Positions 37,734-50,400 of a stretch of 64,000 nt of DNA are shown here, piece by piece. The translations under genes and the position numbers were made by a program. Source of the stretch: Lithospermum erythrorhizon (lineage: Eukaryota; Streptophyta; Magnoliopsida; Boraginales; Boraginaceae); NCBI GenBank assembly GCA_019722365.1, contig JADFUC010000647.1, positions 29,431 to 93,430 of the forward strand, in the 5' to 3' direction. Each line of letters begins with the position of its first letter. Positions within the stretch are counted from its first letter, which is position 1. Under the pieces are notes generated by a model. That model worked only from the letters and a program-made list of their open reading frames with translations, was not told the origin of the DNA and ran no database searches.

Positions 37734-40700
37734 CTACAATTTCTCATCAACTGGATGACCATTAAGTTCTTTCTGCTGGGAAATTGCAACCTGGTCCTGG
37801 TTCAAAGAATTGCCGTCCCTAGATTCATTACTGCTACCGAGTTTCTCTAGCTGGGTAGACTCTTCATTTTTCCCTTTCCGTATAGCCTCTTCAGTGGACT
37901 TTCCCTGTTCATAAAAAGAGAACAAATAAATAAAACGATGAACAGTTTTATGTTTCTTATAGAGAAGATATACTATATGGACGGATATTCATAAGTTAGA
38001 TGCATATGAAAAGAACCAACCAATTAAAAAACAAGAAGGCGTCGTGTTTGCTACTCCAACTTTACTTTATAGATGTACTGTAATTATAATTGCGATATCA
38101 AAATAAAGGCCCTTGAAAAAATAACCCCCCAGCTAATGTACTACCATGTCTTAAACAGATGGTGCTACTGAAGAATGTGGCTAATTGCATAATTTAGGTA
38201 ACTTAATAAATAGATGTAACTTGCAATGTTTAGCAAAATTGTGGATACTGAATGGATGTCAACATCAGAAAATGTTATTAAAGATAGGGTTGTTCCATAA
38301 TTTAGCAACACATAAATACATTCTTAGGTCTTGTTAAAAATGCTTTTTTGAATTGAGGGTCTTCACACACAAAAAAAACTACCATGTTTGGATTACAGTA
38401 GTTAGTTAAAGTGCATTAGTAAATGGATGTCAAAGCATGTGATACATTAGGTGAAAAAGAATGCAAAGAAAGAAATTCTACTCACCAGCTGGATAATGCT
38501 CACTCAAGTAAGAACCAACGTGCAGAAGAAAAAAACTGGTCAGAAGGATTCGACTTATGCTGCGAAATAACAGTTGTGGACATGTAAATGTTACTCACCT
38601 TGTTTTGTCACTAGCCCAGCCAAATGGTCTGGACAACAAACTGATCTTTCTTGCTGGGATATCTTGAGAAGCATCTTGAGTATTCTGCCTCGGAGAACGA
38701 CATTGCTGTATGGATCTGCAGAAGACAAAATTATAGCGCTTGTTAGAGGCATCGGAGATGTAAGAACAATTTCAGGTCTTCATAATCCAACATATTTGGT
38801 CAAATAATGATGGAATACTGGTTGGTAAACATTTTATTCTCCTATATCATATGTGGTTGCACATACTGGAGCCACAACTACTATGAACTTGTGGCAAATA
38901 TCATAGCTCAAAATATGCACATTATGTCTTAAGGAAAATGACACACACCGTGGAGAAGGCTGCTTCTTATTTTGTCCAGTCTGGTACTGCAAAGTTGCCT
39001 CCAACATAGATTCTGCCATTACGACCCTATTTTCCATCTCAGCAAGGGAAGCTGTTGCTTCTTCATACTTATCCTACAAATTGGAAGGACAAATACAGTA
39101 ATCATATACTTCTAGTCCAGTTATATAGTTCAGTAGAATGTTATTTGCAGAAATGCTCCTCGTAAATGTCATTGATTTAGTAGTCCTCAATAATGCGCGA
39201 GACTGTAGGTAGTTCCCAAAAATGTAAAAATCTTGAGCATTTGGGCCAGAGGCAATTATTTAAAGACTATTTTGGCAACATTTTATTTAGTGACCATTTG
39301 TGCAACTTTCTTTTACAATTTTAGGCACTTATTCTACCCTCTCATTATTGGGGACTAGTTTTCAACTTGGTCACATTTACAGGGACCAAATATGCAATTG
39401 ACTTGATGATTTGACAGAATAAGCATTCCATATCACACCTGGTGCAGCTCCCAGCTCTATATATAAAATATAATAAAAATGAAATGGTGAAAAGACATCT
39501 TAAAACCAACAACTAAAAAGCTAACATTCTAGAGTGAAACTGATGACTAAGGAGGCAATGCAAAAATTTAGCATATGAATTCAGTAGGACCAGACTAGGA
39601 AAGTTACACAGATGAGCTTGTGCCAAGAGGCTACAAATTCGTCAATTAAATCACAATGTTGTTCAGATAGTTGATATTTCGATGTCACTGCATCCAAGTC
39701 AAATTATATACTTAGTGCCATTATAATGGATTTATAAGGGATCCTTATTTTTAAGTCCTTGTAGTCCATTGATTTGAAAACACTAGACTAAAAATCGATA
39801 GATCAGAATGCATTCCATTGAAATTTCCCTTACAGGGTCAAAAGTGATCTTGCAAATATCATGGTGTTTCTTTCATCAATAGTCTGACCAGACTCATAAT
39901 GTATAGGCTTATCAATGTCTGAAATGCTGAACATTAAAGAGAATATACAAAGCATAATGTCTGAAAATTGATTAGATTATCAATCTTCAAAGCATGATTT
40001 ATCCCGAAGCTTGCATAATTATCAAATTCTGCAGATCGAAGAACGTATACACAAACATTTATCAAAGTTGATACCTGGAGTACTTGAGCAGCATATCTCT
40101 GAGCAGCAGCATCCTGCTCGGCAAATCTGCGAGCATCTTCCGTAAGCTTCTGCTCTTGTTCCACTCTCATCAGAACCTGCAAGCAAAAGTCATGATCTGA
40201 TCATCACCCTAACTCTAAATGTAGAAATTAGAATAATCTCTAAGCTATCGTCATTGACTGGTTCTACAAATATTACCTGAAGCATGGCACTTTCCTGTTC
40301 TTTCTTGTCAGAAAGGGCCTTTCGAAGTTCAACAGCCTCTCGCTCTAACTGCTCAACCTGAATTCATAAGCATTCTAATTACTAAGGATCAATTAATGTT
40401 GTTTACAGTACATGTACAAAGTTCCTTGTTTAATAAGTAATATAATATGGGTAACATGGAAGAGAGCAGTTAAAAAGACCTTTATGTAAAGATCTATAAG
40501 GAAAAAAAATTAAACACTGCATATTCGCTTAATTAATTAAGATCGCCAATCTAACCAACCACAACCACAAAGTCAAGCACTCAAGCCAGGTGTTGCTCTA
40601 TCCATCATTACTACAAATAAATGCTCTACACTCTAAACACCTAGATCTAAAGAAGTGTGGACTCTTGTGTTGACCAAATGTTCTTTAATTCCACTCAAAA

Positions 40701-43700
40701 TTATTAGGCAAGAAACTAAAGCACTAGAAAATATGTGTCTGACAATGAGCGATACAAGTAAGAAAATATACACAGCAGGAGATATAATAATGTATAGGTG
40801 AAGAAAGTAAATATATATATAAAAAGGGTATTTTAGTTTCTATAGAATTTTAAAAAATTAATAACTATAGACGAACCCTTGCACTAAGTTGCCGCCTGTT
40901 ATCCTGTTTGACCATCTCCATCAATGCTGTTTCCAGCTCCTCTGCTCTAGATAAGAAAAGAAAATCGCAAAAGTGAGCGACATATTCACACTTCTTCAAA
41001 ATTAATGCATGACATATATTATATGGATATGCCAAGAATTACATATTTTGCAAACTACATTTGGATTTAGATATGAGAATTCCAGATTTAGAATTAAATG
41101 CATACATAAGTGTCCAACTTTAGCCTAGATAAGATTTCCAATGCCTTTCTAATACTCCCTCCATCCCACAAAGATTGTCCATTTTTTTTTTATAGTTATA
41201 ACTTTCAAACTTTGACCTTAAATATATTTGTTTGTGTTGTATAATATTTTATAAAAAATATATCAATGGAAAGAGTTTGAAATGTATTTTTCATTGATAT
41301 AGTTTTTCATCAAGTATTATACAATACAAACAAAAAATATCTGCTAGTCAAAGTTCAAGAGAGCTCTCAACAAAAGTCAAGTAGGACAATTTTGTGAATG
41401 GAGAATATAGAGAAAACTTTAGAGGGGTAAAATCAGTTCACAGAAACAACCAGGTTTCTGAGGTAAAAATCTATCTATGGAATGGCCATTTTTACCTGAG
41501 TTCGGCAGATCTTTTTTCCTCCAGCAACTTGCAATATTCAACTTTCAGCCACACCACCTGCATATAAAATGTGTGACGCTGATATAATATCATATTCCCA
41601 AATATGAGATCTGATTCACCATACATTATATTTAGACGAACATCTAGATCCTTAAGAGAAATGACCTCATTACATGACTTTGGTGATCAACAGATCTGGT
41701 GGCATAAGTTTTAGAGAGCAAAAGTCAAAAGACTAGTTAAAATAACTGAAACTTTATGTAGTTATAGTGGGATGAATCACTGTAGTGATTGAATAAATGA
41801 TTAACTTCAAATTTTCATTATACAGTTTATATGTTTATATAGCAAAAAATTGTCATCAAAAGTATTGCCCATCAAGGTAGCAGAAAACTAATACCAAATA
41901 TAAGCAGCTACTGTTCTTGAAGATCTGCAGCTGAATCTATTGGTTTGGTTAAATAGATGATGGCTAGTCATCAACATTACCAGGCAGGGAGTCTTTAAGA
42001 TATGCCTCTAGACTGTTTGTCAACTTGTTCTACTGATCTGGACTTTCCCAGGACTGATCCAGAGTCATGCTTAAAACCATATAGCTTAGATGCCAGACCC
42101 TGAGAATCTTTACAAACATGAAGCCCTTTTGTTCTTTCCTCTAATGCAGCTCTTACCACTGGACGGTGTTTGTTTCTCAATTCCTCTAAATGGTCTTCTT
42201 TAACATTTTGGAAGGCCATACAGGCTGTCAAGACAAGTTGACTGCTATCAAAAGTTGAGCCAGTCAATGACTGCAAAAGTGTGATTGCATCCCCAGCATC
42301 CTTGGTAGTAACTAGTGCAGGTCCTAGAAAATTACTGAAAGAAAATAAGTCTCCAGATAGACATGTCACAAGCATTCAGACTAATAAAATAACTAGAAGA
42401 ATAGAAATTAACTGGATTTTAATTATATGAACTTAGTACCATACAATTCCATCAACGCTAGTGCTGTCCTAAATAGCATTACGCGGTTCCCTTCAAGGAG
42501 AAGCACATCCCACACTCTAAGAACTGAAGCCATAATAGAGTTAGGAGAACAGGCATAGTCAGGAAAATATGCATTTAAATCAAATAATTGAGTGGTGAAG
42601 AAGAAAGCTGACCACTTTCCCATGGAAGAACATTCATAAATATTGAAAGGAACCATGGACCAGTAACCCAAGCCACTTGCACTCCCAGGTAATCCAGATG
42701 GTTGACTGCATAAACCACATAGATCAAACATTTAACTTTGGAAATAGTCAACACAAAGAATGGAGGAGAGGAGCATGGAAACAGATCAGTAGATGCAGAA
42801 AGAGACAAACCCAGTTTTGGAAATTTATTGCGCACCAACTCCTCCAGAACAAGTTGATCAACCTGATAAAAAGAAAGTAACAACTAACAACACAACTCTA
42901 ACTTTGTGAGCGAAATTTCCTCATACGTAACAATTGGAAATCAGTACCACATAGTCAATGAAAACCAGTATATGATCATTTATAAGACCAATAGGTCAAA
43001 GTAATGAGAAAAACTTAATCACTGAGAATACAAGAAAAACAGTAATTACCTGAGACTCTATCATTTCTTCTGAATAGTAACCATCAAAGTAGTCATCCAG
43101 AATGCCCAGTAGGGTCCTGAAAATAGGCAATTCGAGACTCATCTATTCTGATTATGCAGTAGTTACACAATATGGAACACTAATAATGTGTTGTATTTTT
43201 TGGCAAGAGATTAGGAGGAACAAGAAAAGAATTCAAAATTCCCTAAGGTCATCCAGACATGATGAGTTTTAAGAGAAGACTCAAGATATATGTCAGTAAA
43301 GGAAAATATAGTAGGCAAATTTCAGACCCACCAAAATGCATTTTCTTCTGGCATCAGTAGTAATAAGAGCCCAGCAAAAAAATTCATGGCCTGCACAAAG
43401 CACATGCGTATAGAGCATCAGTGGTCCAAAAGCTAATGTAAGGGATTCCAGCAGGCTATTTCAGATCAAAAGCAAGTAAGCAACCACACTGGAAAAGTTT
43501 AAGCTCACCAGAACAGAAACATAGTTGAGTTTTGGTGTAATATGAGCAAGACATTTATCTGAATTAGATGAACCTTTTCCAGGTTTACCACTGAATAAAT
43601 AAAACAACATAAGAAATTTATCTGGTGGAGTCTGGACAACCAAAGTCATCCACCTGACAACTTCAATTATATTAACAATACTGGAAGGCCATTGGATTCT

Positions 43701-45939
43701 ATGCTCTCCAATCTCCACTGCAGTTTTAGAGTGCTAACATATTTTCAGCTTCAACAACTCTATGTACTTTTATCTAGTCCACAATACCAATAAAAGAGGC
43801 ATTCAAGGATACACCAAATTACATATGCACCAAATCAAGAATAGAATCTCTCGTAAATTGGTTCAAAATGTCACACAAAGCCAAGGGTAAATTGGACTAT
43901 AATATTAAATAAACCTATAATACATCATAGGAGAGTACCTGACAGTAACCAACAGAGGGATTATGACGAGCGTAGGCTGTAAGTACACGCCTTAGGGCAT
44001 TTCTTCCATTGTCATCGAGAGCAGGATGGCCTGGAAACGTTCTAGGCAAATCCTAGAAAGGTAAACTTATCAGCTCAGATTAACATGACAGATGCATTAA
44101 TCCTACTAGTTCACCAAATATGTGAACTACAAGAAGAGTTCCATGTCAACTACCTTCTCAATTTGAGCTTTCCATTTCTCAGGTACATGCACAGTGTCCA
44201 TGTCAGATTCCAAATTACCCTCTAGATCCTTATTCTTGTGCTCCACATTGATAACAGAATCAGTATCAGAAGACAATAAACCTTCGTAATATTTTTCCAC
44301 TCTACGTGCTTTTACACCAACAAAGGCTTGCCATAGCTGTAACCATACATTTGAATAAACATAGAATATAAATCTATTGAAGAAGAGAGATAAAAATATG
44401 GGATTCGTGACAGATGCAAAAGATCACCCTACCTCTCCTCGCAAAGACATTGGTACTCCTCCTTGAACAAGGCATTCCAATTCTTCCTTCCAAAGAGGTA
44501 ACAGCTCTACAGAGCCCATGACAGGTGAAATCCCAGTAGTTACGCCAGTTACAATGTCAGTTAAAGAGACATCTGGACTGGTATCTGACTCGGTTTTCTC
44601 CAAATCATAGAACTCATCATCAGAATCCTCTTCTGATGCTCCCTTCGCAGTTCGAGCTTCACTATGGGGCACATTCTTTTTCATCAGAACCTTTTGTTGT
44701 TCTTTAGCTGCATCGAACTTCCTTTTTACACGGGAACTCATCATATTCTCAATGGAACTAAGTGAGGATCTGGTCTCAGTCCACATTTGAACCCCATGAG
44801 TCTGGGGCCGGGGAACTGGAGGTATGTCTTCATTGTCAGAAACATTACCATTTGTATCATCTGCACCAAAGTTCTCATCAGTAATCTTCTCGGCTTCACC
44901 ACCATTCTTAGAATTACTATCTGATTCTTTAGTATCAGCTTCAACATGTAGCAGGGTACTTTTATCATCAGTGAACAACCCATTAAGCTGTGACCGAGCA
45001 GATTCTGCTTGCCGTTTCAAGAAGACCTTCCACCTATCTGAACGCTCCTCCTCTTCTTCCTGATGAATAGTTGAACCCGCCAACAAAATAGGCATGATTA
45101 CTAAAATTATAATCTCTATTATGTTTATTAGGACCATTAACAAAAATACCTACCCCAAGAAGGCAACTTTATTGCTCGGTATTACGAAATTTCATTTCAG
45201 AACAAGTAACTGGCTAAATAGAAAGAAGATATCAAAGGAGGTGAGGGAAAAGATAAAGAAAACCAACCTTATATATACTAGCATATTCTCGGTACCTATG
45301 TGCATGTTGAGGTCTCACAGCAAACCCATAAGCATCCCTGCCATCGTGGTGTCCAAGAGAGGATTGCGACCAAAACAAATCATCAATTTTAGCATATATT
45401 TTCGAAAGACTTGAATAAAGAACTTCACAAATTACCAAAAACTACTCCCATACTATTGTTGGTATTAGTGAAGTTATCACATACAGCAAATACCTTACTA
45501 AATTCAAACACACAAAGAAATGATCTCAATTCTAACATAGCATCACGGAACAATTCTGCCGATGCCAAAATCGCGCTGAATCCCACAGCCAGAACCAAGA
45601 CTGACCACTGCCGAAAGGAAGTAGCGGAAAGCAGACGACCGAAACCCAATTCCCTCGTGTTTTTGTGATTGTTAAAGTTGGAATTAATAACATTTCATGA
45701 TATAGTCCAACCTTAAAATCAACCCCAAATCACTGTGACAGTTCCAAGAAGTGATAAACCCTTATGAATCAATCACAAATAACAACATTAATTTGATCAT
45801 CCAAAGGAAACAACTATGTTACAAATGCATAACAAAAATGGTAAAATATTGGAAAAAGAAGATATGGGTATTGAAAAATGTACCTCTTATGATCAAATGT
45901 AGCTATTGGATCCGCCACTCCACCTTTGGCCTTCATCAT
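37734..45939 (-). CDS. RabGAP/TBC-domain protein with coiled-coil tail; reading frame damaged after the TBC domain
   Basis: TBC proteins speed GTP hydrolysis by Rab GTPases in vesicle traffic. The 19 inferred exons are 45884-45939, 45268-45337, 44433-45059, 44154-44336, 43939-44052, 43332-43390, 43050-43116, 42811-42862, 42613-42705, 42440-42523, 41981-42323, 41911-41924, 41496-41557, 40877-40946, 40277-40357, 40075-40176, 38949-39073, 38599-38715 and 37734-37904. The start '[19 protein letters not shown]' and '[18 protein letters not shown]' match plant relatives. 'VPMSLRGE' opens the TBC domain. The catalytic arginine is in '[10 protein letters not shown]' (exon 5) and the glutamine finger in 'SVGYCQ' at its end. 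Exons 13-17 encode a coiled coil. As written, exon 11 shifts frame and hits TAA at 41995-41997, giving 577 residues with the TBC domain but no coiled coil. Two further lesions follow: exon 12 donor and exon 18 A run. Confidence 0.9.
41155..41403. mobile_element. Stowaway MITE in a RabGAP intron
   Basis: It begins 'ctccctccatcccacaaaga' after TA and ends 'ggacaattttgtgaatggag', a clear inverted repeat of the Stowaway type, 249 bp long. Inside, 'aactttgacc' and 'ggtca'-like arms and 'tatcaatgg'/'cattgatat' continue the fold. It lies in the intron between exons 13 and 14. Confidence 0.85.
41911..41924 (-). other. 14-nt micro-exon of the RabGAP gene, donor damaged
   Basis: Exon 11 can end '..DSLP-G' at a GTAATG donor. 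About 55 bases further, after GCTGCAG, the 14 bases 'atcttcaagaacag' complete the codons D-L-Q-E-Q, which is what relatives have before 'VVWLKVE'. The base after is T, so the expected CAG-GTAGCT donor reads CAG-TAGCT; one G is missing. Confidence 0.6.
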
Positions 45940-46930
45940 CACTTACCAAATCCAAAAAACTATATTAAAAGATAACACCAAATCAAAACACCCCAATTTA
46001 TATTCTTTTCTAACTTCAATATTGGATTTTGACTTTTTGTTGTTGCTAGTTTGTGAAGTATAAACCTTTTTATTTTTTTATTTGGGGAGGGTGGAAAATC
46101 ACATGAGAAATGCGAGATTGTGGTGAAAGTGGAGTGTGTTATGTTGTGAGTGAGAATGAAGGAAATGTATGGAGTTTTGGGGGGTTTAGTTTGCACCAAG
46201 ATCGAGTAGGTGAAGTGTGTGTGCAGACTTCAGAGCGTGGGTAAAAGTGTGTGGGATCATAGATCTACTCCTTTTAATGCTAAGGCCCATGGTACCCTAT
46301 GTTCAATTATGGAGAGTATAATTGATATTTTCGACTCATCGGATGTATAACAAATGGAAGTATGGAACTATGAACATATATAAAATACTCCGCATTTTAC
46401 ATTCTTTATATTCCAAAATTAAGATAATTTGGTGATGAAAATTTAGAGGTAAACGAGTCGGTTTAATTTGGTTTTTACTATACTCAATCTTATAAAGAGT
46501 GAAATGAATTGACCTCAAATTTAATGTTCAGCACAGACGATGTGCTTGGCGCTTGACTCCTCCGTAAATCGCGATGTTCTGTTAGAGTTGACAATTTCCA
46601 ATTTGCACCACAAGTATGGAAGCCACATCTTTCTAAAACGATTGTCGATAGAGAGAATAGTTGAATCTTTATATATTAATCCGGAAGAGCGCCCAGCTAC
46701 GATAGACGATATGCAGCTTTTTAACGGTTCGCTTTACGTTGACTTTCCTGGAAATCCTCTTAGTCCGTGACAAGGAGGTAAACCCTCCAAACCCGATTAG
46801 GGCGTTTGATCAATATTTTCGGAGGAGAAGCGGGTTTTCATCGCCATTCGGGTTTCACAATCTCTTGAATTGGATTAACTTATCGATATTAACCTTATTT
46901 TTAATATGACTTTAAAAAATAAGTAATTGG
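45940..46930. other. RabGAP upstream region; no further gene recognised
   Basis: The region upstream of the RabGAP start codon shows no clear TATA box; a TA-rich 'ctatattaaaag' lies at 45960-45971. An open frame at 46540-46770 (plus, 76 residues) has no family I recognise and no supporting context. It may be decayed transposon sequence next to the SIRE-like element. Confidence 0.4.
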
Positions 46931-47039
46931 TTTACATTAATCCTTGATGATATGGATTACAACATTAATTACCAGAGTGTTCCTAATTGATCCATAAGTA
47001 CCATGAATATTCAAAAAAGGGTAATGGGCACACCACTTT

Positions 47040-47476
47040 TAAATTAAATATGGTCTCGAAGTTCGCTATCGAGCTACGAGTGGAGGCACGTCATTTTTAC
47101 CATCACGACCCTTAAATACAAAATAGGCATCATTTGCAGAAGCCGTGACACGAGCATGTTTATAAAACCAATGTACTAAGTCCGGATGTACATCATGGGA
47201 AAATGTTAGGGGAAATCAATCATGCGATTTGCGAATCTTTCCCAGCGTTGTGCCCTTAAAGGTCATTTGATGAACAAGTTCCCCCGAATGAATTTTTTAT
47301 TTGACATCATTTCCACCACGAGCAATTAGTGCGTTGTCTATGGCAGGAATAAACACATTTTCATCCTCATCACTAGAAGATTGTCTTCTACTTCTTTTGG
47401 ATGGATGGTTGGTGGGATTTCTTTTTGGTGGCTTTGAAGTGGAAGATTTTGAGGTGTTCTTGGATTTTGGAGGCAT
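47040..47476 (-). pseudogene. Extra ORF downstream of SIRE-like pol (env-like or plant-transposon-protein type)
   Basis: It starts at 47476 with 'MPPKSKNTSKSSTSKPPKRN', then an acidic Ser stretch and 'ENVFIPAIDNALIARGGNDV', then a stop. Frame-shifted sequence continues with 'WFYKHARVT' and 'AYFVFKGRDGK'. SIRE-type elements often carry an additional ORF after pol with a basic, Ser/Pro-rich N-terminus. The position and orientation here fit. No transmembrane segment was identified. Confidence 0.5.
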
Positions 47477-50400
47477 GATTTTGATTTTGCTAATGAATTT
47501 TAGTGATGTTTGGGATGAGTTTGAGGGTTTTGTGAAGTTTTGAGGAATTGGGAGAAAATTTTGGTGAAAATGGAGGTTGAGGCGTGAATGATTTTGATTT
47601 TGCCTGAATGCCTGCCTCTTTTTGCATCACCAATCGGCTCCTCAATCGGCCTCTGGAGAGATAGAATTCTTGGTGATGTGATTGTCGCCCGAATCGGCTT
47701 CTCGTCGGCCTAGAGGGCCGGTGCTCTCAAAGATATTACCAAAAAACACCCGAAAAATTCAAGCGGCACTTAATCGCTCTCTGTATCAAACTCTCTGCTT
47801 GGCCGATACAAAGACAGGTAATCTATGATTTGACCCATTAGAAGATATTTGTCCCGAATTTCTTTTTTTCGACTCATGGAATTTAAGCCCCATTTTGATG
47901 GAGTTAGAGCTAACGTCATCCTTTAGCGACCCCAAATAATATAACGTGCTACATAATGTAAAAATTGAAACATATAGCATCTTTAAATACATTTAGACAA
48001 TGTCACTCTGAAAATAAATCACATAAAGTTCGTTAATACACCTGAACAAAGGATTCTCTTAGAAGTGGCAAAGATATGGTATCATCCTTCGAACAACAAT
48101 TCTCTTAGGGGTGTCTAATTAAGATATCATCCCTCGAACAACAATTCTTTAGGGATGACTAATTTTCATACACTAGACTGTCGAGCATACCGATTTCTCT
48201 TCTTATTTTGTTGAAGCTAACCTCACACAAAGGTTTGGTGAAAATATCCGCAAGTTGATTATCGGTGCTTACAAACTCTAGTGTAACGTCTCCTTTGAGC
48301 ACATGGTCTCGGATAAAATGATGTCTAAGGTCTATATGTTTAGTCCTCGAATGTTGGATAGGATTCTTAGAGATGTTGATAGCACTATCTTATGGGCACT
48401 AGATCAACTATAACACCAAAATCTGCTAAAGTTTGTTTCATCCAAAGAACTTGAGCAACACAATGACTTTCCACGCCGCTTCTACATGCACTCGGCCTTG
48501 AGTTGAAATAGGAACAACACTATTTTGTTTCTTTCTAGACCAAGATATAAGGCTTTGTCCTAGAAAATGGCATATTCCGCTAGTTCTTTCTACTCCCAGA
48601 AGTGCGCTGCAAAGTCATATCGAATAGCCTATTAGATCAAAATACTTACCCTTAGGATATCAAATACCATATTTTATTTTTCCTTTAAGGTACTCCAAAA
48701 AGTATTTAACGGTTTTAAGATGAGATTCTTTAGGACATGCTTGAAATCTAGCACATAAGCATACGGAGAGGAAACATGATGCTCCGGGTTTTAAAAGCGG
48801 GGTAAGATAGAGAGTAAACTTCCAATCATACCTCGATATGAAGTGACATTGACATTTTAAGCCTTAATTCCTTTTCAAGCTTAAGTAAGCGGTTGCCATT
48901 GGAGTGCTTGCCTCTTTTACATCTACCATTCCATACTTCTTGAGGAGCTTAACTGGCCAAACTTGCTTTGGTTTATGAAATTCCATCTTCAATTATTTTA
49001 CTTACGAGACCAAGAGAAGTTGCTCTCCCATCCATGGTCATTTCAAACTCATTAGTCATCGCCGGAGAATTCCTTGCACAAACTTTTATTAGTAGCACCA
49101 AATATAATATCATCAACATAAATTTGTACTATAATGATATGTTTACCTTTGGATTTTAAGGAATAAGGTAGAGTGACCTTTCCCTTTTGAAAACCATTTG
49201 CAATTAGATGTGAGCTTAATCTCTCATACCAAGCCCTAGGTGCTTGTTTTAATCCATACAAGGCTTTGTCTAGTTTGTAAACATGCTTAGGAAATTTTGA
49301 ATTTTAAAACCAGTGGTTGTTCAACAAAGAGACTTCTTCTTCCTAAGAAACCATTTAAAAGGTATTTTTTACACCCATTTGATAAAGTTTGAAGTTAAGT
49401 ATAGCTAGCAAAAGGCTGAGAAGAGTCACAATGGATTTGAGTCACAGCTACGGTGTTAAGACTTTCTTCAAAATCAATCCCGACAACGGTGCTATCCTTG
49501 AACAACCAACCAACTTTTATTTAAAAGGATTTCTCGGATTCATCGAGTTTATTTCTAAAAACTCGTCTAATTTCCAATAACTAAAGAGTGAATATGGTCT
49601 TTTAATCATATGCCACACTTCTTCTTCAAATTGTTCAAGTTCTTTGCATAGACAAAACCCATTCAGATCAACTAAGGCTTGTTTGTTGTTTTAGGAAAGT
49701 ACAATTGAGAGACAAAAATATAAACAAAAATTTCCACTAGAGGATCGAGTGGTTACCCCCTTTGATAGATCACCAATAATTTGCTCAAGGGGATGATTTC
49801 TAGCTTGTTTCCACTCCGTCGGAAGATCCTCATGAGTTCTACCATGCAAGTAATCATTAACATCTTGAGGCTCCGTTTCTTGTGTGACATCTTGTGCCTC
49901 TTGAGCCTCAATATTTTCCTTCTCAATTTGTTGTTCTTGACCTTCTTCCACCGATGAAGGTGGATTAACATTAAAAACTTTCTTGAGGTTTTGATGCCTC
50001 TTTAGATGGAACTCTTTAGAACCTACATGCTCCTCATCATTCTCAACAATCTTTTTTACTAAAGGGGAGTTAGTCTCTCATCAAAGGCATAGATAGACTC
50101 TTGTATATTCACGATCCTTTTTGTTATAGACAAGCATAGAAGCCTACTTATGTTTAGAATTGCCAAGAAAGATACCTTCATTTGAATTAGAGTCAAACTT
50201 ACCCAACTTGTCTTTGGTGTTGAGAATGTAGCATTTGCATCCGAAAACCTTGAAGTAGGAGATGTTTGGTGTATTTCCATTCCACATTTCATATGGCGTT
50301 TTGTTCAACAGTGTGTAGGAGAACTCTATTTAACTCTGGAAGAAAGAGGAGGGTTCTCAAATTAGCAAACTCTTCAAAAAATCACTTTTATTTTAAGAAG

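Noticed and set aside
44824..45063. Serine-rich open frame on the plus strand
   Set aside because: Antisense shadow of RabGAP exon 3.
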